Assembly (NCBI RefSeq): GCF_963169125.1 | Contig: NC_084793.1 | Location: 233,569,360 to 233,633,359 of the forward strand | DNA: 64,000 nucleotides | DNA from: Humulus lupulus | Taxonomy: Eukaryota > Streptophyta > Magnoliopsida > Rosales > Cannabaceae | Direction of reading: 5' to 3' | Part shown: in pieces, positions 1-9,888 of the stretch | Position numbering within the stretch: position 1 is the stretch's first letter | Layout: each line of letters begins with the position of its first letter | Position numbers and translations under genes: made by a program | Notes under the pieces: model-generated | Databases searched by the model: none | Told to the model about the DNA's origin: nothing | What the model saw: only the letters and a program-made list of their open reading frames with translations

Positions 1-1240
1 AAGGAAAGGAAAGGCCAACCCATCCAACTTGAGAGACTCCTTAAACAAAAGGAGATAAGACTTAGACACCGAGATGAAGAGCCTACGGAGAAAGATAATC
101 ACTGTGTCTAGGGGGCACGTTGTCAACGACGAGTTTGATTATGAATCACGCTTCTTTAGGAAAATCTAAGCCATGCGGCTCCCAACCAACTTCAAAGAGC
201 CTCACATGACCCCTTACAAGGGCGATACGAATCCAAAGTACCATCATGATGCGTTCAATGACCTAATGAAGTTAAGGGGAATTAATAACATAGCCAGATG
301 GCACTGCTTTGCTATCTCGTTAAAGGGTCCTGCGTACAAGTGGTTCAAGAGACTCCGGCCAGGGTCCATCAATTCTTCGCAACAATTTTTTGAAGAATTT
401 CTCCAGCAACATTACGTTGTGTGTGATTACACCATGCCAGGCACCAGCCTCGCTAACGTAAAACAAGGAGAAGATGAAAGCCTAAAGAGTTATATCCATA
501 GGTTCAAATTGGAGGTGGCCAAAGTACGAAGCCTGGCCTGAGGGGAGTTAAAAATGGCCATTATAGTCGGAGTGCGCCCGGGTAGTAAGCTGTGGGATAA
601 CATGCTAAAGAGGGAGGTCACTGACTTAGACGATTTCTACGAACGGGCAGAAAAATACATCCATGTTGAGGATGGACAGGAGAGTCTTAAGGCTGGGAAG
701 GGCAAGGCATCCCTAAAACCCTCAATTCGTGAAGGCCTAAATACCACAATGAAATAGAGGGCCTATAAAGGGTCGAGAGATGATCACCCTCAGAAACCCC
801 AACGTGTAAGTGAACACAGACAGACCCCATACACCTTTTATACTGACCTAACACATACTAGGGAACATATCTTTGTCACGAATGAGAATCAGGTCCCCTT
901 CAGAAGACCCCTGCCAATAAAGAAAGAACGATCAAAAAGAGACCCCAGTAAGTATTGTCAGTATCATAAAGACATTGGCCACACCACGGCAAAATGCACT
1001 CATTTAAAGGTAGAAATCAAAGTACTTATACGCAGGGGACACTTGGGTAGATACGTCTGCAGAGAAAATCAAAGACCAGAAGAAGGACCACCCTCATCAC
1101 GAGCATGATATGTAGCCCCAGAGGTGCAAGGAGGGGTTAGGACCATCTTCGGAGGTCCAGTATTCTGAGGCGAATCGAGGAAGGGGCGAGATAGATACCC
1201 TAGGGAATCCAGGCGAAGTCCACCTCCATGAGACTTAAGT
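1..1240 (+). pseudogene. gag: Gag polyprotein remnant (Tat type), with zinc knuckle
   Basis: Gag forms the particle that packages element RNA. Two open pieces in one frame (173-541 and 554-757), separated by a TGA at 539-541, match the gag of element B almost residue for residue (NFKEPHMTPY, FNDLMKLR, GPAYKWFKRLRPGS, YTMPGTSLANVKQGE, KLWDNMLKREVTDLDDFYE). Further on, at about 930-1010, lies a zinc-knuckle variant of Tat type with C-x2-H-x4-H-x4-C spacing (KYCQYHKDIGHTTAKC). Multiple frame changes lie between 757 and 930. The true start is upstream of the window. The family assignment is secure; the protein is not functional. Confidence 0.88.
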
Positions 1241-1948
1241 TTGGAGCAACGACCCCCAAAAAGTTTTAAGGGGGAGAATGACTCAATAACCTTCACTGAA
1301 GAAGATGCACGGGGAGTGCATTTTTCTCACAACGACCCCTTGGTGCTGACTGAACAACTTGCTAATATAAGGGTGCATCGGGTCCTGGTGGACAATTGGA
1401 GTTCCATAGACATCCAATATCGCCCAGACTTAGAGAAGATGGGATTGAACATCAGGAGCCTAAAGCCCTACAATACCTCCCTGTATGGGTTTACTGGAGA
1501 CTCGATACATCCCCTAGGCACAATCGAGTTAGCCCTCACCATGGGAGAGAAACCCACACAAACCACCATAATGGAAAACTTTATCGTGGTAGACTGTGCC
1601 TTGGTCTTCAATGCGGTATTAGAGAGACCCTCCCTAGGAGAATTGAAGGTGATAACCTCAGTATATCATTTGGCCATAAAATTCCCGACTCTTGGAGGGA
1701 TATCAAGTGTGAAAGGGGAGCAAAAGGAAGCAAGGGAATGTTATAACTCATCCCTCCGCACAGCCATGAAACCATCAGTACCCATGGCATTGGTAGTTTA
1801 TGGAAGCATAAACCTGCACGAATTAGACCCCCGGGTCGCGGAGGAACCCAGGGTCGAGCCAGTAGAGGAATTGGAAGAAGTCACAGTTATGAATGAGCCG
1901 TTGAGGAACCTGAAGGTATGGAGAAACCTTGAGGATAACATAAAATAG
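1241..1948 (+). pseudogene. pol: Retropepsin-like aspartic protease region
   Basis: This 235-residue open segment aligns with the protease segment of element B at 58609-59151. The active-site motif, LVDNGSS in element B, here reads LVDNWSS (about 1387-1407): the glycine of the D-x-G triad has become tryptophan, which should abolish catalysis. The C-terminal flank GRPSL motif appears as ERPSL. The protease would normally cleave the Gag-Pol polyprotein within the particle. The segment ends at a TAG and the next segment (RT) continues 3 nt later in the same frame, so this was one continuous polyprotein. Confidence 0.82.
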
Positions 1949-2945
1949 AAGTTGGTACAATTTTTGAAAGATTACCTTGATGTGTTCGCCTGGAGTCACG
2001 AGGATATGGTGGGGATTGGTCCATCAGTCATGTGCCATCACTTGAACATCAACCCAAAAGCAAGATCTATGAGGCAGAAAAGGAACGCTCTAGATCCAGA
2101 GAGATACGTGGCCCTGATAGAAGAAGTTGACAAGTTGAAGGAAAATGGATTTATCCAAGAAGCATTCTACCTAGTGTGGGTATCCAACCCAGTCCTATTC
2201 CTAAAGCCCAATGGGAAGTGGAGGACTTGCAAGGATTTTACTAACCTCAATAAATTATGCCCCAAGAATAGCTTCCCGCTTCCTAGGATAGATCAGTTAG
2301 TAGACACAACGGCTAGGCATGAGTTACTCAGCTTCATGGAAGCCTATTCCAGGTACAACCAAATACCCATGAACCCAACCGATGAAGAGCATACTTCGTT
2401 TATAACAGAAAATGGGCTCTATTTCTATAAGATGATGCTTTTTGGGTTAAAGAATGCGGGCACCACTTATCAAAGGTTGGTAAACAGAATGTTTGCAAAT
2501 CAGATAGGAAGAAATATGGAAGTATATGTGGATGATATGTTGGTAAAGACAAAGAAGGAAGAAGAACTCACAAACGACCATGGTGAAATGTTTGACACCC
2601 TCCGAAGATTCAGAATGAAGTTGAACCCGCTGAAGTGCACCTTTGGAGTTTCATCGGGTAAGTTCCTCAGTTTTAAGGTAAATTCCCAGTGTATTGGGGC
2701 CAATCCTAGCATTATTGGAAATGAGCCCACCGAGGAACAAAAAGGAGGTGCATTGATTGACAGGGAGGGTAGCAGCACTCAACAGGTTCATTTCCAGATC
2801 CACCGACAAGTGTCTCCCCTTCTTCAACATCCTAAAAGGGAACAAAATGTTCACTTGGGATGAAGATTGTCAAGAAGCCTTTGCTAAGCTAAAAGAACAC
2901 CTTAGAAAATCGCCCCTTCTAGCTTAGCCCAAAAAAGGGGAAAGG
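1949..2945 (+). pseudogene. pol: Reverse transcriptase domain, frameshifted
   Basis: RT copies element RNA into DNA. The open segment 1952-2863 holds the RT landmarks in order: NGKWRTCKDFTNLN, PLPRIDQLVD, FGLKNAGTTYQRLVN, and the catalytic YVDD at 2525-2536. Upstream, the normally invariant Asp of the xDAYSGY motif is Glu (MEAYSRYNQIP), a likely inactivating change. After about 2690 the frame shifts: the expected thumb region and the start of RNase H continue in another frame (FTWDEDCQEAFAKLKEHL at about 2850-2905) and a TAG follows at about 2926. It is followed directly by the RNase H segment. Confidence 0.88.
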
Positions 2946-4049
2946 TTGTACCTATACTTAGCAGTGTTGGAACACGCCATTAGCGTCGCCCTAGTAAAAG
3001 GGGAAAAGAAGCACCAACAGCCCGTATACTATGTTAGCAAGCGGTTGGTAGATGCAGAAACCCGGTACCCAGAAATAGAAAAATTAGCATACGCTTTGGT
3101 GGGGGCCTCGCGAAAGCTAAGGCCCTATTTTCATGCTATTGCTATTGAAGTGCTCTCCAACACCCATTTGCGTCAAGTCTTGCATAAACCAGAGACTTCA
3201 GGAAGGTTGCAAAAATGGTCAATTGAATTAAGTCAGTTTGACATCACTTATACCCCAAGAATCTCAATCAATGGGCAGGTACTTGCAGACTTTATAGTTG
3301 AGTTTTCCTATCGACCCTATGAAGCGGGAGAAATAGAAGAAAATGAACCGACTTATGGAGGAAAAGAAAAGCAACTTGAAGAATGGAGCCTCCATGTAGA
3401 TGGAGCATCCGACAAAGGAGGGGCAGGAGTTGGCATAGTATTGACGGGACCTAGGCACAAGATGTATTGGACAATAAGATTCAGATTTGAAGCTTCCAAC
3501 AATGAAGCAGAATACGAAGCCTTCCTAGCTGGCCTGGGACTAGCCCAGGAGCTGAAGGTAACACATTTGCATGTTTTTAGTGACTCACAATTGGTGGTAT
3601 TTCAAGTGAAAGGTGAATATCAAGCAAGAGGCCCAAAAATGGCTGCACTCATGTCCAAGGTGAAAGGTTGTTTGGACCAGCTGGAACAGTATACCATAGA
3701 AAAAATCCCAAAAGAGAAAAACATGAATGTTGATGCTCTCGCAAACCTCGCCTCCACCCAAGATGGAGATACACTTGAGTCCATTCCCGTGGAATACCTG
3801 TCCAAACCAAGTATAGCAGAGGGGGAAGTTCACATGGTCAATGTTCCTGAGGATTCATGGACCAAACCCATCTCGAGGTACTTAAGTGATGGAACATTGC
3901 CTTTGGACAAAAAGGATGCCCGCAAGATTTTTTACAAAGCCGCCCGATACACCCTGGTAGATGGAGTCTTGTATAAAAGGGGCTTCTCCACCCTGCTCCT
4001 TCGATGTATAAATAAGGAGGAGGCTTTGAAGGTTCTACAAGAGATATAG
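2946..4049 (+). pseudogene. pol: RNase H plus archaeal-type RNase H (dual RNase H of Tat elements)
   Basis: This 367-residue open piece holds two nuclease domains. Residues about 1-125 are the C-terminal part of the ordinary Ty3/gypsy RNase H (YVSKRLVDAETRY, LPQVL-like and LQKWSIELSQFDI blocks). Residues about 145-275 form a second RNase H of archaeal/plant type with all four acidic residues visible: HVDGASDKGGAGVG, NNEAEYEAFLAGL, VFSDSQLVV, MNVDALANLAS. The remainder leads to the integrase N-terminus (KAARYTLVDGVLYKRG). The dual arrangement is known from Tat/Ogre/Retand-like elements. This piece is the best preserved part of pol in element A, but isolated from a working polyprotein. Confidence 0.9.
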
Positions 4050-5083
4050 GAAGGAGAATGTGGAAATCATGCTGAGGGACAATCCACGAAAAAAAAGGCC
4101 ATGCAACTGGGGTATTATAGGCCTACCATGGAAAAGGACGCGAGCAACTTCGCAAGGAGATGCAACAAGTGCCAACAGCATGAGAACTACTCTAGATAGT
4201 CACCAAATGAGCTAGTGAGCATGACTAGTCTATGGCCCTTTGTTATGTGGAGGATCAACTTGATTGGCGTGTTACCAGCAGGAAGAGGAGGATCAAAGTA
4301 TGTGATTGTAGCAGTATATTACTTTACCAAATGGGTTGAAGCAGAGCCTCTAGTAAATATAACGGCTAAGCAAATCATCGCCTTTATCAACAAGTTTATC
4401 GTCTACAGGTATGGGTGCCCTACAAGAAAATCTCCGACAACGGTACCCAGTTTGAAGGAGGGTTGTTCAACAAATATTGCAGAGAAAGGGTGATCAAGAG
4501 GAGTTTTTCCACTGTAGTACAACAACAAGCCAATGGACAAGTGGAGGCCATCGACAAGATCCTCAAAAAGAACCTAAAAATGAAATTGGAGAAGTTGAAG
4601 GGAGCCTAGGTCGAAGAACTGCCTAATGTGTTTTGGGCCTACAGGACCACCCCCCGTTCTACTACTGGAGAAATACCTTTCGCCTTAGCCTATGGGTATG
4701 AGGCTGTTCTTCCAATAGAAATGAAAGTCAACTCTTTCCGTGTACAAGCATACGATAACCAGGCTAACCACGCAGCGTTGGCTGAAAATTTGAACATGTT
4801 GGAGGCAAGAAGAGAAAAGGCACAACTGAGGTTGGCAACGTACCAACATCCGACCGCAAGGTACTATAACTCAAGGGTGCGAGAGAGGGCATTTAGGGTC
4901 GGAGACCCCGTGTTAAGGAACGTCCTGCCGAACATTCGCGACCCAGGGCGGGTGTATTGGGGGAAAACTGGGAGGGACCCTACCAGGTTGCCCAGGTAGT
5001 GCCCCCTAACACCTACAAGCTAGCATGTTTGGATGATACCATTGTACCCAGAGCGTGGAGCACAGAGCACCTAAAAAAATACT
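4050..5083 (+). pseudogene. pol: Integrase, multiply broken
   Basis: Integrase inserts the cDNA into the host genome. Parts visible in several frames are the HHCC zinc finger tail (FARRCNKCQQHEN at about 4150-4185), the core start (VIVAVYYFTKWVEAEPL at about 4300-4355), the second catalytic Asp area (KKISDNGTQFEG at about 4420-4455), the Glu area (ANGQVEAIDKILKKNL at about 4530-4580) and the C-terminal part (FWAYRTTPRSTTGEIPF, then ALAYGYEAVLPIEM) in 4628-4999. At least three frameshifts and two stops separate these. No chromodomain follows, as expected for Tat. The last recognisable residues (EHLKKYYQ) end at about 5083. Confidence 0.85.
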
Positions 5084-6262
5084 ATCAGTAAGACCTCCAT
5101 ATCTAAGGCAAGAATGCCTTTACTTCGTCTAAGTATGCAATGTTGGGTTAAATAGTTAAGAATTAAGGAGGTTATCTCAAAAGCCTCAATAGATGCAATA
5201 CTGCCATGAGCATCTCTGTAATGTACCTATCTTTACCGAGAATATTTCGTTTTTCATCCCAGTCGTTACTTTTTTTTTTCTTTTTTAATGATTACACCCA
5301 TATAACAGATATGCACACATAGTGGGGATAAAATGACCAAAGTGCTCAATGAGATAAATCCCACCAACCACTTGGGGGGCAAGAAGAAGATATTTATATA
5401 TATATAAAATGATGATGAAAAACCCCGCAAGGCGTCCCTTAAATTCATAAATATTAGATACCCCTATGGATAACAAAGGAGCCGTAAAGGGGGTATAAAA
5501 AAAAGCCTCGTAAAGCATCTCTTAGGTTCATGAGGATTAGCATCCCTCATGGATCTCATGAGAGCCAAGAGGCTCTGCGGGGGTAACGCCCTTGAATGAA
5601 GAGGTAATAAGACAAAGGTTTTACCTAAATTTATAAGGAAAATCTACCCTTGTGGATGATAACGTGGCCTAGTAGATAGGCAGAAACAACCTCCTAGAAA
5701 AGTTCAGTACCTCCATGAGGAATAGGGCTTCAAGGGGAATGTCCAGGAATTAGTCTGGAGCGGCGGTCAAGCCGTCCAGCCAAAAAGGGTCCCAAAGGAA
5801 ACCCTTGCAAAAATATTACTATACATAACGATGAGAATGATGCTTCTCGCAAAAAAAATCACAAGTGCACGCAAAAATATATAAAAGGATAGTAAGAATC
5901 CAAAGGGTCAATATATCCTTACAAATACCGTCAAGGTTCACCAAAGAGACTATTGTTACCAATCTAGAAAAAAAACACCAACAAGTTATCAGAATAAAGA
6001 GAGACCTATTGAACCCTTTTTGCTCCTGCACACAGGATCGGGCTCAAAAGGACCTCAAGCATAAATAAATAATAACAAAAGATCACATATATATATATTG
6101 TGATAATGCTACATGATAAAGTCAACACCAACCACAACAGGACTTAAAAAATTTCTTGAAGGAAAAAGCAAAGAACCTGGAGAAACCTCTTCAGTATGAT
6201 AAGGTTTGAATAATTATACAACCAAATCGAAATAGGAAAATAAAAGCTGTAGAAATGAAATC
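5084..6262. other. Non-coding spacer between integrase and antisense gene of element A
   Basis: No gene is supported. Several short blocks match the equivalent spacer of element B (59152-59927): GTAAGAC near the start, AATAAATC-CACCAA followed by a G-rich tract, and the segment around 5770-5850 (AAAAGGGTCC, ACGATGAGAATGATGCTTCTCGC). It is likely the 3' untranslated or antisense 3' flanking region. Short AT-rich microsatellites occur at 5391-5408 and 6085-6100. Confidence 0.6.
5370..5383 (+). other. Internal polypurine-tract-like motif
   Basis: ACTTGGGGGGCAAG follows the integrase remnant, preceded by an AATAAATCCCACCAA block also found in element B (59398-59410). The motif resembles the terminal tract just before the 3' LTR of element B (GACTCGGGGGCAAG). 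It may be an older or second plus-strand priming site; this is inference. Confidence 0.5.
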
Positions 6263-6634
6263 TCAAGGCCTCCCGCTGCGAGCATTCCATTCGGTTGCCT
6301 TGGCAACGACATGATCACCAAAGGAGGAGAAGTCGAAACCAGGATTCTGCCTCCACACCCCATACAGGGTGTGCTCCACGGACTTGTATTCAACCTCTGC
6401 CAGATCGACCTCCAGGACGGTGATCTTCTCCCGCAACACCTCAGCCTGGGCTTCTGCTCTCTTCTTCTTTTTGGATGATGAAGAGGCCTTCGCCAGAGCT
6501 ATCTCCAGCTTGAGATTGGCATCAGCAAGCTGTCCCTCAAGCTCCTAAACTTTGGCCGCAAGACGATCCCTTTCAACATTGGATGAAGATAGGTCCTATG
6601 CTGAGTCTATCAAGTGCTGAGCCACTAGAGAAGT

Positions 6635-6709
6635 CTGCAAGGAAGCAAAAAGTGAGAAAATAGGGAACCCAGAACACAAAAAAGACCAATGTAAGACGAA
6701 TGAACTCAC
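6635..6709 (-). other. Intron 2 of antisense gene, element A (75 nt)
   Basis: The donor reads ACTTGG|GTGAGT and the acceptor, after a pyrimidine-rich run, CCTTGCAG|ACTTC. It sits after the GETLMHSTTW peptide, at the position where element B has its own GT..AG intron after EDAYMRASFQ. Confidence 0.75.
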
Positions 6710-7373
6710 CCAAGTAGTGGAGTGCATAAGGGTCTCCCCAAGCTCCACCATGTTAAAATTCTCGAGACCTCTCCACTCGGTCTCGGGGATGTCCTCGGCA
6801 ACCCGGGCATACCTTCGCACATATGGGGATGATGTGCGACTCACCCAGGACATCTCCTCCAAATTAGGAGCGTTTGGGTGAGCAGGGACAGATGACCCAC
6901 TCACCGAGAGAGGAGGAAGCGCAAGAGCATTAGACAAAGGGTGTCTGGATAGCCATGACTAGCGGGAGCATGAAGGAGAGTGTCAAATTCATCGTAAGAA
7001 GGCAGAACAAAGCACCCTTACATGGATTGTGGACCGTGGGAATGAGAAGTTGTGTTGCAGTCCATAGGAGCAGAAGAAGGGCGTCCCCTGGAGGTTGGCA
7101 ACAGTCGGGCTGGATGTTTTGATTCAGGTGAAATCTCCTCAGGCACCCATTCAACATCACCATCATCTGAGTGAGGTTATGCCAGAGCTACCTTCTTCTT
7201 TCACTCAGAAATGTGCCATAACAGGTCAGGCTCTGAAACCCTGGATAAACCATAATAGTTTAGGTTAGCAACAGTAAAATGATGGGCAGCCATTTTCGTT
7301 GAAGGGTCCGCATCAAGGAAGACATCCATCGGCACCACCTACGACTCAGGAATGTCAGGGATAGTAAAACTCT

Positions 7374-7457
7374 CTGAACAACCAACTCATCAATGAGTAT
7401 GAGTATAAGGTCCACAATAGCAAGCTCAATGCAAAAGAAAAGACTTGAAGTACTTAC
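7374..7457 (-). other. Intron 1 of antisense gene, element A (84 nt)
   Basis: The donor reads CCAA|GTAAGTAC and the acceptor GTTGTTCAG|AGAG. The codon split (phase 1) rejoins in frame, and the reading frame continues downstream (FTIPDIPES, then VVPMDVFLDADPSTKMAAHH) with few stops. The equivalent intron in element B lies at the same place in the protein (after ..TP or SSP). Confidence 0.7.
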
Positions 7458-8497
7458 TTGGAGAGGAACGAAAATGTTCGTGAACAGAAAGAGAACCTTT
7501 GACAAAGAAAAAGTCCTGCTTCCATGAACCAGAGTTAGAAACAGTTCCTTCGATCAAAGAGACCTAAGAGTTGGCATTATGTAAAAAGTAGAAGCCCTTC
7601 GACTTAGGAGTGGGCATGAGGTTGTACATGAAATGCACCTCCTGGGTCATGGGAGTGCGACCATTAAGCTTCATGAATGCCATGTATAGGAAGCTCAGGG
7701 TCAACTAGCTATTGGGTGCTAACTGGAGTGGAGCGAGGTCAAAGTGGTTTAAGTAGAGGAATGGTCCCACCCACCTTCGAAATATGTTTGTTCAAAGCGA
7801 CGTAGACCTTGGGGGGGGAGGGGGGGTTATTAGTCCGAAATTTATTGGGCAGTACATACAGTTTGTACTCTTTACTAATATGGTATTACTCAGACAATTC
7901 TAACAGTCTGTTCTCCTACATGTTGGAAACAATGGTGGACACCAGAAGAGAACTAGAGTCCAGCTTCTCGGGAGCAACCTGTTGCCTCATTCTCTTCGAC
8001 ATGTCTACAAAATCAAAGGAAAAGGGTGAGGTCAAAACAGAGCACTTCGCCCTCCATTTTCTTCTTTTTGCAAGAGTTTTCCATCGAGACATCGGGTGTG
8101 GGAGCATCAAACCAAGGTGGACTAAAGACAAAGGCTGAGGGGAACTAGTAGTGAGCTCAGGTACTAGAAGGACACGGAGGTGAGGGTTCAGGAGGGAGGT
8201 TGCCCTCCGTGAACTCCACCTCCTTTTGTAGGTCAAGAAGGCTCACTCTAAGGCTGACAAGGTAGGCATCATAAACAAAGGAATATGGGGCTCCATCACC
8301 CCTCAGAATCGAGCCCATCTCGCTTTCAAAAACCCAAATATTCTTCCTAAGCTCAGCCATGCGTTCTAAGGGACATAGCAGGCCCTCCGTAAGGTGTGGT
8401 ATCTTTGGTCGGGACTGTTTTCGGGGGACCCTGATTCTGAGGACAAGTCTACAAACTCGACCCCAGGAGGAACACTAGACGACCCCTCAAATGCCAT

Positions 8498-8760
8498 AAA
8501 GTCGCGCCTCATTGGTAATACGAGTGCAAGTGTGTGTGGAAATTGTACTACAAGATACAAAGGAATAAGCTCAAAACCTCTAGACACAGGTGCTCAAAAT
8601 GACCAACTACGAGGTGCAATGAAGGGTATACGTGCTAATGTGTTCAAATACATAAGTCAGCTCATGAGGAGTTTCGGCCAAGGCAACCCTTCCAAAATAA
8701 TGCTAATTTAGACCCATTAAACACGAGAAAGGGTGAAAGCATAGCTTGGGTGGGTGAAGT
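8498..8760. other. Spacer before 3' LTR of element A, ending in a polypurine-like tract
   Basis: No gene is supported. The last 17 bases (8744-8760, GCTTGGGTGGGTGAAGT) resemble the tract preceding the 3' LTR in element B, and mark 8761 as the probable LTR start. The 5' flank of the antisense gene lies here, but I see no convincing TATA box for it, unlike in element B. Confidence 0.5.
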
Positions 8761-8989
8761 TGTGCACCATCGTAACTGCAAAAGTACCGAGGGTCAAAAG
8801 GCACTGTAACAAGAAGTCTACTAAAGCGCCTAAAGGCCCTCCAATAGACTGGGAGCAAGTGTGGATGCCAAAATTCCAATTACACGAGGCCTCCTTGTGC
8901 TCTCCAAAATGTAGGCTCGGGATGGAAATGGTCAAGCGTAACCTTACACCTTGCGCTAAAGGCCCCGCAACATCACCAAAAAAGGCATG

Positions 8990-9175
8990 GCCTCGTGACA
9001 CTGCCTCGTGCCAAACCCTCGCGAGGGCACCTGCCTACACTTCCTCGTGCCAGCATCTCATGAAGGCACCTGCCTATTCCACCTCACACTAGCATCTCAC
9101 GAGGGCATCTACCTATACCGCCTCATGCCAGCTTCTCGCAAGGCCCCTCGCGCCAGCATCTCGCGAGGGTCTTGC
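8990..9175. repeat. GC-rich tandem repeats of about 40 bp in the LTR of element A
   Basis: About five degenerate units of the form CCTCGTGCCAGCATCTCGCG + AGGGCACCTGCCTAY. Each contains a CTCGCGAG-type palindrome in variously decayed forms. The LTR of element B has analogous but different GC-rich repeats. Confidence 0.75.
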
Positions 9176-9645
9176 CTCCCAGGCGTATTGGGACCGTGTC
9201 CTCCCTGACGACATATGGGGACTCAATACTTGAAGTTTGTAGGAATAGGGTGCCTTGCAGAGATGAAAACCCACGTATGACCAGAAGAGCTCGTACATGT
9301 ATGGAATGCGGAAACAAGTAATTGACCTTGTCCACCCCAGGCACGAAATACATACGGGGGTACAGCTCTAAACACCCTAGATGTCTGATCCTAATCTCCA
9401 CGCCAGACAAGTGGTGGTCGTATGCACAAGGTACCGGATGTGGTCCTTCCCAGCCAGCCTTTAACGTTTGTACTAAACAGATAGTGGAGGTACAACCATG
9501 TACCAAGATTGAGGTGCTCCTGCTGACCCTTGGTTTGTACTGGAGCCGGCCACCACACTCCCAGTACCACTACCATCCACAGACTACATATGCAGGGTCA
9601 TGTTCCCCAGGGACCACCATGTACAGTGATCCAATAGTGCTCTAC

Positions 9646-9653
9646 TATAAATG
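9646..9653 (+). promoter_or_regulatory. TATA box of the LTR (element A)
   Basis: CTACTATAAATGTGACC about 240 bp before the LTR end corresponds in position to CACCTATAAATAGG in the LTR of element B. It would set the transcription start about 30 bp downstream. Confidence 0.6.
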
Positions 9654-9888
9654 TGACCTCCCTCACCTGAGAAGGGGATTGAATTTTCAGAGTTTTGTAA
9701 TCATCCATTGCTAATGGAAACACACATTCTACATTCTCTCTGTTTTCCATTCTAAAATTCTAGCATTTACGTTTTGTGTTCTTGAAACCATTAGAAAGTT
9801 TGTTTGAAGTTCAGTCGATTTAAGTTTGCTTCTTTACAACTCACAAAGTTATTGATCTAACTTAGTTGACAAGTTTTTACCGTCAACA

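Larger units (their letters stand above)
6263..8497 (-). pseudogene. Spliced antisense gene of Tat element A (putative gypsy-type transposon protein)
   Basis: The minus strand holds a three-exon gene, broken by stops and frameshifts but alignable with the one in element B. The start at 8497 gives MAFEGSSSVPPGVEFVDLSS, matching MASRRCPEGPSNVEFIELSS. Exon 1 (8497-7458) includes a coiled segment ending in NLPPEP and a domain LAPLQLAPNS-LTLSFLY..VHFMYNL..SNSGSWKQDFFFV like the 'putative gypsy type transposon' family found antisense in such elements. Exon 2 is 7373-6710. Exon 3 (6634-6263) encodes a Lys/Glu/Ala-rich coiled coil and a conserved end (LYGVWRQNPGFDFSSFGDHV). Visible stops include TAG in exon 1 (NSW to NS-stop), two TAGs in exon 3, and a frameshift near 8362. 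Function is unknown; a DNA- or gag-associated role would be speculation. Confidence 0.75.
1..9888 (+). mobile_element. Tat-clade Ty3/gypsy retrotransposon A, 5' end outside the window
   Basis: The order gag, protease, RT, RNase H, a second archaeal-type RNase H, integrase, antisense gene, 3' LTR is that of the plant Tat lineage; the extra RNase H is a Tat hallmark. The window opens inside gag, as alignment with the related element B shows (position 1 corresponds to about 57310). All sense coding pieces carry stops or frameshifts, so the copy is dead. The 3' LTR is taken to end at 9888 in ..GTCAACA, the same terminus as the LTR of element B. The 5' LTR and the target-site duplication cannot be seen. 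Confidence 0.9.
8761..9888 (+). repeat. 3' LTR of Tat element A
   Basis: About 1128 bp, beginning TGTGCACC after the purine tract and ending ACCGTCAACA, which equals the LTR end of element B. It holds GC-rich tandem repeats (8990-9175), a TATA box (9646-9653) and an AT-rich 3' part. The start is inferred from the purine tract, not from a second copy, and could be off by some bases. Confidence 0.7.

Noticed and set aside
9322..9714. 130-residue frame in the 3' LTR of Tat A
   Set aside because: Lies across U3 and the TATA box, with no recognisable domain; likely chance.
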